Shown: piece after piece, positions 1 through 5,309 of the stretch | Numbering within the stretch: position 1 is the stretch's first letter | Layout: every line of letters begins with the position of its first letter | Source of the DNA: an uncultured Ruminococcus sp. | Lineage (GTDB): Bacteria; Bacillota; Clostridia; Oscillospirales; Ruminococcaceae | NCBI GenBank assembly: GCA_905199285.1 | Contig: CAJKFZ010000138.1 | Coordinates: 1 to 6,933, forward strand | Length of the DNA: 6,933 nucleotides | Direction of reading: 5' to 3' | Made by a program: the position numbers and the translations under genes | Notes under the pieces: model-generated | What the model was told of the DNA's origin: nothing | Databases searched by the model: none | What the model saw: only the letters and a program-made list of their open reading frames with translations

Positions 1-1090
1 TATTTTATTATTTATAATTTCACTTTGTTACAAGTCAACGATAAGGAAAAAAATTATAGCTGTTTCAGAATGCTATCTTATAATGTTTGCAGCGGAAATA
101 CTTATATCTGCATTAACCAAAAACGCATATATAGAACCGCTTCAAAAATATGAATACGAAAATATTCTTGGATTATTTTTATCAAGAATGATGGTATTTA
201 TTGTAGTTTTACTGATAAGCAGACTTTTTGATTTGAGAAAAAATAGGGAACAGCCTTACTGGTTATGTCTAACTTCTTTAACTGTGCCTATACTAACTGT
301 ATCTATTGAATTAATGTTTACAACTACTAATGGAACAACAACAAAATTGGTAGTTGCCTCAATGATATTACTTTTTGCTGTAAATATTATAGTATTCTTT
401 TTATTTAACTCGCTGTCGACATTTTATGAACGTTCCCTTAAATTGGTAATATCAGAACAAGAAAGAGAATATTATCAAAATCAATGCACTTTAATGCAGA
501 ACGCAACGGAAGATATACGTTCTTTTCAGCATGATATTTCAAATCATTTTATGATAATTGAAGATTTACTGAAAAACGAAAAGGAAAAAGAAGCCTTTTC
601 CTATATTCTTGAGTTAGTAAATAGTGAAAAGACAATTCCGGTCGTATATTCTGATACGGGAAATATCGCTGTGGACAGCATTATTAATTATAAGTTGTGC
701 AGAGCTGTACTGAACGATATTGATGTCACTGTAGACATCATAATCCCTAAAGAGCTTCCTGTTGAAATTATGGATCTGTCCACAATCCTGACTAATCTGC
801 TGGATAATGCATTGCAGGCTTTGCTGCGATTAAAAGATAACAAAAAGTTAAACATAAAAATGACCTATAAAAAAGGAATACTTCTGATGCGAATTCAAAA
901 TACATATAACGGAATTGTGAAATATGAAAACGGAGAACTTATTACAACGAAAGAAAATCATGATAAACATGGATATGGAATGAGGAATGTCGAAATAGCC
1001 GCTGCAAAGTATGACGGAATTTGTCAAATCACCCATGATGACCATATTTTTCAGTCAGAAGTATTGCTTTATATGGATAAATTTTATTAA
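1..1090 (+). CDS. agrC: AgrC-like sensor histidine kinase, GHKL (HPK10-type), 5'-partial
   Basis: Membrane sensor kinase that most likely detects the cyclic peptide made by the agrD/agrB pair just downstream and phosphorylates a LytTR response regulator. The first in-frame ATG is at 83, but it has no Shine-Dalgarno sequence and the frame is open back to base 2 (27 more codons, again hydrophobic). I therefore call the gene truncated by the window edge, with perhaps 70 or so N-terminal residues missing compared with usual AgrC lengths. Numbering from the ATG at 83, hydrophobic segments lie at about 31-48, 60-80 and 88-110. The phosphoacceptor is probably His150 in FQHDISNHF, the N box is LTNLLDNALQA (Asn242 region) and the G box is HGYGMRNVE (296-304). 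The short catalytic domain without classical D and F boxes is typical of AgrC/ComD kinases. No response regulator gene is visible. The family call is firm; the agrC label rests on the adjacent agrD and agrB. Confidence 0.9.
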   Translation, partial: ILLFIISLCYKSTIRKKIIAVSECYLIMFAAEILISALTKNAYIEPLQKYEYENILGLFLSRMMVFIVVLLISRLFDLRKNREQPYWLCLTSLTVPILTVSIELMFTTTNGTTTKLVVASMILLFAVNIIVFFLFNSLSTFYERSLKLVISEQEREYYQNQCTLMQNATEDIRSFQHDISNHFMIIEDLLKNEKEKEAFSYILELVNSEKTIPVVYSDTGNIAVDSIINYKLCRAVLNDIDVTVDIIIPKELPVEIMDLSTILTNLLDNALQALLRLKDNKKLNIKMTYKKGILLMRIQNTYNGIVKYENGELITTKENHDKHGYGMRNVEIAAAKYDGICQITHDDHIFQSEVLLYMDKFY

Positions 1091-1102
1091 GTTAAAAGAA
1101 AT

Positions 1103-1133
1103 ACTGTAAGTTGCGCTATAAAAACTGTAAGTT
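1103..1133 (+). promoter_or_regulatory. Putative LytTR (AgrA-type) operator: two direct repeats, 21-bp period
   Basis: ACTGTAAGTT occurs perfectly at 1103-1112 and 1124-1133, each followed after one variable base by CG. The 21-bp period is two helical turns, the arrangement known for LytTR-domain regulators such as AgrA and ComE, which bind imperfect 9-10 bp direct repeats with about 12 bp between them. On the minus strand each copy reads TACAGT(T/A), close to the core of the known staphylococcal AgrA box. The site lies just upstream of a promoter with no good -35, as expected for an activator-dependent promoter. The second copy also forms an inverted repeat, AAGTTT-CGT-AAACTT (1129-1143). 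The binding protein is inferred; its gene is not in the window. Confidence 0.7.
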
Positions 1134-1164
1134 TCGTAAACTTCCCGCACAAATGATGGAAATA

Positions 1165-1173
1165 TGGTATAAT
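1165..1173 (+). promoter_or_regulatory. Extended -10 promoter driving agrD-agrB
   Basis: TGGTATAAT gives a perfect TATAAT hexamer (1168-1173) with an upstream TGN extension. At 17-bp spacing the -35 position (1145-1150) reads CCGCAC, which does not resemble TTGACA, so the promoter probably needs the activator bound at the repeats ending at 1133. A start near 1180 would leave an untranslated leader of about 33 bases before agrD. Confidence 0.65.
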
Positions 1174-1196
1174 AATTTTGCCAAAAGAATCATTTG

Positions 1197-1204
1197 AAGG
1201 GAGG
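1197..1204 (+). promoter_or_regulatory. Strong ribosome binding site fixing the TTG start of agrD
   Basis: AAGGGAGG lies 8 bases before TTG at 1213-1215. No ATG or GTG is available in that frame nearby, so this near-consensus site decides the non-ATG start of the small peptide gene. Confidence 0.85.
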
Positions 1205-1212
1205 TTTTTTCT

Positions 1213-1356
1213 TTGACAAGATTTATTGAAAAATATCGTGCGGTTATTGCCGCACTGGCTCTTGTACTTGCTACATTTGCCGTTAATTCCACTTGTGCAT
1301 ATACCCTATATCAGGAAGAAGTTCCGGAACAGGCAAAGAAACTTCGTAAATTTTGA
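1213..1356 (+). CDS. agrD: AgrD-like cyclic lactone autoinducer peptide precursor (47 aa)
   Basis: Precursor of a secreted thiolactone quorum-sensing peptide. The 47 residues fit the usual AgrD length and three-part plan. Residues 1-24 (MTRFIEKYRAVIAALALVLA onward) are a basic start followed by an amphipathic/hydrophobic membrane-binding leader. Residues 25-33, NSTCAYTLY, form the core with the ring cysteine Cys28. The tail, QEEVPEQAKKLRKF, is acidic then basic and carries the conserved E-x-P-type motif that AgrB recognises. Aligning that motif with S. aureus and C. perfringens AgrD suggests a five-residue ring, Cys-Ala-Tyr-Thr-Leu, with AgrB cutting after Leu32; a six-residue ring ending at Tyr33 is the alternative. 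The start is TTG, set by AAGGGAGG at 1197-1204. The TGA stop shares one base with the agrB ATG, so the two genes form a tight operon. The identification is strong; the mature peptide ends are inference. Confidence 0.92.
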   Translation: MTRFIEKYRAVIAALALVLATFAVNSTCAYTLYQEEVPEQAKKLRKF

Positions 1357-1955
1357 TGTTTTATCAGACATCCGAACGCATTGCACAAAAACTTGTTGAA
1401 AAGAATACGATCTCGTCTGAAAATAAGCCGATTTATCAATATGGAATTCAGCAAGGATTTACAATAGGTTTGAATATTTTGACAACACTTATTATCGGAC
1501 TTATTTTTCAGATGGTTATTGAAAGTTTCTTGTTTTTAGCAGTGTACATACCGCTAAGAAGCTTTGCAGGCGGCGTTCACGCTAAAACTGCAAATCGATG
1601 TTACGTATATTCAACTTTAATGATAATTGCAGCGCTTTTGGTAATAAAATTCTTTCCGTTTGGAATCTTTATTGGCAGTTGTCTAAGTCTTATAAGCGGA
1701 GCAATAATATTCCTGCTGGCTCCAGTTGAAACAGCGAATAAAAAGTTAGATGAATTAGAAAAGCAAGTCTATAAAAAAAGAGCAAGAATTATACTTATAA
1801 TTGAACTTGTGATTCAGTTTTTAATAGCGTTAATGTCTTTAGATAATATCATGATGTGCTTTTCTTTGGCTTTTGTGTCGCTGAGTTTAGTAATGCTGGC
1901 AGGAATCATAAAAAATAAGTACCATAATAAACAGAGCAAAATTAGTTCTGATTAG
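1356..1955 (+). CDS. agrB: AgrB-like accessory gene regulator, membrane cysteine endopeptidase
   Basis: Integral membrane protease that cleaves the C-terminal tail of AgrD and closes the thiolactone ring. I start it at the ATG at 1356 (199 aa), which overlaps the agrD stop as TGATG. An in-frame TTG three bases earlier would add one residue and is less likely. There is no good Shine-Dalgarno sequence in front, so translation is probably coupled to agrD. The catalytic pair is visible in LRSFAGGVHAKTANRC as His75 and Cys82, with the same seven-residue spacing as His77/Cys84 of S. aureus AgrB. The family motif LAPVETANKKL follows the membrane core. Hydrophobic segments are at about 35-67, 86-121 and 143-186, giving roughly five or six membrane passes. 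The length is normal for the family and the gene looks intact. Confidence 0.95.
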   Translation: MFYQTSERIAQKLVEKNTISSENKPIYQYGIQQGFTIGLNILTTLIIGLIFQMVIESFLFLAVYIPLRSFAGGVHAKTANRCYVYSTLMIIAALLVIKFFPFGIFIGSCLSLISGAIIFLLAPVETANKKLDELEKQVYKKRARIILIIELVIQFLIALMSLDNIMMCFSLAFVSLSLVMLAGIIKNKYHNKQSKISSD

Positions 1956-2036
1956 TGTTGTTTAGCAGTGAGGTGATAGTTAATAATAAAAAAGTTTGCA
2001 CTTAAAAAATTGACGAAATAAGGAGGAAGTTGAAAA

Positions 2037-5000
2037 ATGCTAAAAGTCAAAAAAATATTTTCTGCATTTGTAGGTATGGCTATGGCAGCTAACGTGTTTA
2101 TAACTATGCCGTTTTCTGCTTTTGCGGGTGAAGAAACAACCAGTCGCACTTACGTATACGATGATTATGAAATCTCGTATGATATAACAAACTCTTGGGG
2201 AAATACAGAAAAGATTTCTGTAACGATTTCCAACACTGGCGACAGCACCATTGAAAACTGGATGCTTTCATATGATGATTTTAACGGGGAAATTACAGGC
2301 ATCTGGGATGCAAACCTTGCAAAAACAGATTCCGGATATGAATATGTGCGCAATGCTGGATATAACGCAAATATTCAACCGGATCAATCTGTAAGTTTCG
2401 GTTATACCTTAAATGATTATACGGGTTTTCCGGATACGATCATAATGTCTCAGGATAGACTTGAAAAACCTTCAAGCGGATTTTCGGCTGAATTAAATAT
2501 AATCAATGAGTGGGATACTACTTTTCAAGGTGAAATTATTCTCACTAATAAAACTGATAAGCCACTTGAATGGTGGGAACTCACTTTTGACAGTAATTTT
2601 ACAATAACAGAAGTTACAAACAGCTGGGCGGCTTCTGTTATAAATAACGGAAATTGCAACTATACGTTCAAGGGAACATATACCGGTATAATCGGTCCGA
2701 ATTCAAGCGTTACCTTGGGATTTCAGGCAATTAAGAACGGCGATCCGATGATCGATAACGTTTCGCTTACAGAAATGGTTTTCAGCAATTCCGTTGAAAG
2801 AAGCGAGGAAAACCTTGCGGATATTGGCGAGGCATACTTTAAGGACATAGAGAATGTTGATGATATAGCTACTGATGCAAATGGATTTCAGTATGTTAAG
2901 AATCAGTTTCTTGTAACTGCTTATAACGATGTGTCTTATGCAACAATGGAGACATTAGGAGATACTTATGATGCTGATATTGTTGGTTATATAGAGCTGA
3001 CGAACGATTATCAGTTTGAGATAGAATATGATGTTACTGCAACTGATATTTATAACATTATAAATGAGTTAACTGACAATCCAAATGTTGAATATGCTTC
3101 TATTAACTCGGTTATTGAATCGGAATGTGATTTTACTCCTAACGATCCTTGGAATCCAAATGAAACCATTGATTGGGATACAACTAATCCTTCCGGTTCA
3201 AATTGGGGTGTAGAAGCAATTGACGCACCGGGAGCTTGGGAGTATACAGATCAAATGTCGGAAGTTAGGATTGGCCTTATTGATTCATTGTTTGATACTA
3301 ATCAAGAGGATTTAAATTATTTTCAAATTTGGCATAATTCTAAACCTGTTCCAATATATTCGAAATTTCCAACTATCTATGCGAATAACTACTCCAATAA
3401 TAATCATGGTTCACATGTTTCAGGAACAATGGCTGCTGCATTCAACAATAATCTTGGTGTATCAGGAGTGTCGGTAAACAGCAAACTATATGCCTATTCA
3501 ACTGTTGGGCAAAGATCTAATCCTAATTTAGAAAACATAGATACTTTAATGGAAGTCAAGTATTCTACTACATTATTAATTGGAAACAATGTAAAAGTTA
3601 TCAATTATAGCATGGGTTTCAATAGGAAAAATATAGACAAACGTGAAGAATTAGAAGCGTTTATCGATAGCATCACACCTGCACTTGAGCAGCATCTTTC
3701 TAAACTAATAGTAATGGGATATGATTTTGTTATTGTTTGTTCTGCTGGAAACAACAGTATAGATTCTACGCACAACAGTTTGTTTACTAATGCGTCAAAT
3801 CCCTTAGTAAAAAATAGAATAATTGTTGTTGGTTCCATTGGAAGAAATGACTTTACATCATCATATCATTTTTCTTCAACATTTAGTAACACAGGTGAAA
3901 GAGTAGATGTTGTTGCGCCCGGTGAAAAGATATATAGTACTGTATATGGAAGTCGCTATGAAGATAGTTTTAGTTGGGAGTATAATGGTAACATTTATTC
4001 AGCACAATGGAATGGTACATCAATGGCTACTCCTCATGTGTCAGGAACAGCAGGACTGTTATATTCAGTAAATCCTAACCTTTCAGGAGAGCAAGTAAAA
4101 CAAATAATTGTTAATACTGCTGGCGGAGAAGGAAGAACAGTAAATGATACTAATGGAAGAACATATAATATCTTAAATGCAAGAGCAGCAGTTGAAGCTG
4201 CATTGAGAACTGAAGGTGAAAACGTAGATAAAAATGAGTCTATCGTATTTGTTCGTGATTATTTAAACGGTACACGTTTGAATAACGCAACTATCAGAAT
4301 TCAAGGCAGAGAAGCTCACAATAATGACGTAGATATGTACCTGACAGAAGGCAAGCCTGCGAACCTTATAACAGGTTGGTACAATATCACTGTTATGGCT
4401 GATGGTTATGTTACTTACAGATATAAATACCATAGCACAGAAGCCTTTACTACAATTGATCTGGTTGAGGATATTCCAAACAATACGGGTTATCTTCAGA
4501 TTACCGCTAAAGATTGGATAAACAATCAGAATGCCAATACAGAGTTTGATTTATATACCATTGATGAAAATTATAACCAAGTTAAACAAAATACAAACGG
4601 AACATACGCTACAACTTCAGGAGTTACAGAAATGATCGCTCTTGCCCCCGGCTATTATCTGCCTGAAACAACGACAGGTCAAAGTCAATATGTTCAGGAA
4701 CTCTATCCTGTAGCAGCAAATCATACTACAAATGAGATATGTATGAAATTCGGTTTTGAAGGTACTGTAGAAACCTATGGTTTTGAAGTTCACGTAGAAG
4801 ACAGCGCAGCTCTTGGAATTAACTTCAGACTGGCTGCTCGTTCGTCGGAAGAAAGTCTGCGTTTAGACGAAGCAATCATTGCAACAAATATACATCCTGT
4901 TAACTATCCCGGAGTATATTTCCACTTCTTTGATACGCAGCAGGTACGTGACAACAAGGATTTTTCCATCGGCTTTAAATTGACTCAGGCACAGATTAAT

Positions 5001-5225
5001 CGTTTGGAAAAAATAGCGGACGACTCGTTCGGTATAAAAGTAATGGTTTCTCATGGATCATATGGTGCGCCTAATTCCGATCCTATCTGGATTACCGCAA
5101 GCGATTTGATTAATAATTGGGATTCGCAGACTGAATTCGTAGAATTTGCAGGTATTTCATTTGATTCAGCAGCAGATGCTTATAAGGTTGATTCTAATTA
5201 TTGGCTTCTGGATTCAGAAAATTAA
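2037..5225 (+). CDS. Secreted S8 subtilisin-like serine protease with tandem N-terminal CBM2-like modules
   Basis: A 1062-residue secreted endopeptidase. AGGAGG at 2021-2026 supports the ATG. Residues 1-30 form a signal peptide (KVKK, hydrophobic core, likely cleavage after AFA). Residues about 36-140 and 147-250 are two CBM2-like modules with the family pattern: ITNSWG / ENWMLSY / GIWDAN, then NEWDTTF / LEWWELTF / NSWAAS, each ending in P-x-x-S-V-x-x-G-(F/Y). About 283-362 resembles an inhibitor-I9 prodomain, ending NPNVEYASIN. About 390-725 is the catalytic domain: Asp416 in GLIDSLFD, His457 in NHGSHVSGTMAA, oxyanion Asn572 in SAGNNS, Ser662 in NGTSMATPHVSG. About 735-812 looks like a carboxypeptidase-regulatory/Ig-like fold; 816-905 and 906-1062 are unassigned. 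There is no sorting motif or transmembrane tail, so it should be released or held by the CBMs. The 81-base gap after agrB holds no clear promoter or terminator, so co-transcription with agrDB is plausible. The substrate is unknown. Confidence 0.92.
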   Translation: MLKVKKIFSAFVGMAMAANVFITMPFSAFAGEETTSRTYVYDDYEISYDITNSWGNTEKISVTISNTGDSTIENWMLSYDDFNGEITGIWDANLAKTDSGYEYVRNAGYNANIQPDQSVSFGYTLNDYTGFPDTIIMSQDRLEKPSSGFSAELNIINEWDTTFQGEIILTNKTDKPLEWWELTFDSNFTITEVTNSWAASVINNGNCNYTFKGTYTGIIGPNSSVTLGFQAIKNGDPMIDNVSLTEMVFSNSVERSEENLADIGEAYFKDIENVDDIATDANGFQYVKNQFLVTAYNDVSYATMETLGDTYDADIVGYIELTNDYQFEIEYDVTATDIYNIINELTDNPNVEYASINSVIESECDFTPNDPWNPNETIDWDTTNPSGSNWGVEAIDAPGAWEYTDQMSEVRIGLIDSLFDTNQEDLNYFQIWHNSKPVPIYSKFPTIYANNYSNNNHGSHVSGTMAAAFNNNLGVSGVSVNSKLYAYSTVGQRSNPNLENIDTLMEVKYSTTLLIGNNVKVINYSMGFNRKNIDKREELEAFIDSITPALEQHLSKLIVMGYDFVIVCSAGNNSIDSTHNSLFTNASNPLVKNRIIVVGSIGRNDFTSSYHFSSTFSNTGERVDVVAPGEKIYSTVYGSRYEDSFSWEYNGNIYSAQWNGTSMATPHVSGTAGLLYSVNPNLSGEQVKQIIVNTAGGEGRTVNDTNGRTYNILNARAAVEAALRTEGENVDKNESIVFVRDYLNGTRLNNATIRIQGREAHNNDVDMYLTEGKPANLITGWYNITVMADGYVTYRYKYHSTEAFTTIDLVEDIPNNTGYLQITAKDWINNQNANTEFDLYTIDENYNQVKQNTNGTYATTSGVTEMIALAPGYYLPETTTGQSQYVQELYPVAANHTTNEICMKFGFEGTVETYGFEVHVEDSAALGINFRLAARSSEESLRLDEAIIATNIHPVNYPGVYFHFFDTQQVRDNKDFSIGFKLTQAQINRLEKIADDSFGIKVMVSHGSYGAPNSDPIWITASDLINNWDSQTEFVEFAGISFDSAADAYKVDSNYWLLDSEN

Positions 5226-5247
5226 GATGTTGAAATTTGTGTAAAAA

Positions 5248-5282
5248 ATAACTCAACTGTCTTGAACAGGCAGTTGAGTTAT
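5248..5282 (+). terminator. Perfect 12-bp hairpin between protease and wall-protein genes
   Basis: ATAACTCAACTG (5248-5259) pairs perfectly with CAGTTGAGTTAT (5271-5282) around an 11-base loop. Nothing like a U-tract follows it on the plus strand (ATATAAAC), whereas the minus-strand transcript would read the stem followed by a run of U from the AAAAAAT at 5243-5249. On the plus strand it is therefore at best a weak terminator, or a 3'-end stabilising or processing stem between two cistrons. I list it as a terminator with modest confidence in that function; the hairpin itself is certain from the sequence. Confidence 0.45.
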
Positions 5283-5289
5283 ATATAAA
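5262..5289 (+). promoter_or_regulatory. Possible promoter for the wall-protein gene, overlapping the hairpin
   Basis: TTGAAC (5262-5267) and TATAAA (5284-5289) are separated by 16 bases, a workable sigma-A-type pair. Transcription would begin near 5296, only a few bases before the GGAGG at 5299-5303, so the leader would be very short. The -35 sits in the hairpin loop and the right arm of the stem fills the spacer. This could let the wall-protein gene be expressed apart from the protease. In AT-rich DNA such a match can easily arise by chance. Confidence 0.3.
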
Positions 5290-5309
5290 CTGAATAACGG
5301 AGGTTTTAT

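Noticed and set aside
1129..1143. AAGTTT-CGT-AAACTT inverted repeat as an agrC terminator
   Set aside because: The stem is short and AT-rich with no following U-run, and it overlaps the operator repeat. A role in regulator binding is more plausible than termination.
1981..2021. A 12-codon micro-frame reading IIKKFALKKLTK after a GAGGTG at 1970-1975
   Set aside because: It has only ATA as a possible start, and its stop runs into the protease ribosome binding site. It may be a decayed leader peptide, but coding cannot be supported.
2389..2400. CTGTAAGTTTCG inside the protease gene, identical to 12 bases of the operator
   Set aside because: It is a single copy with no partner 21 bp to either side and lies within conserved CBM2 coding (SVSFG), so it is most likely chance.
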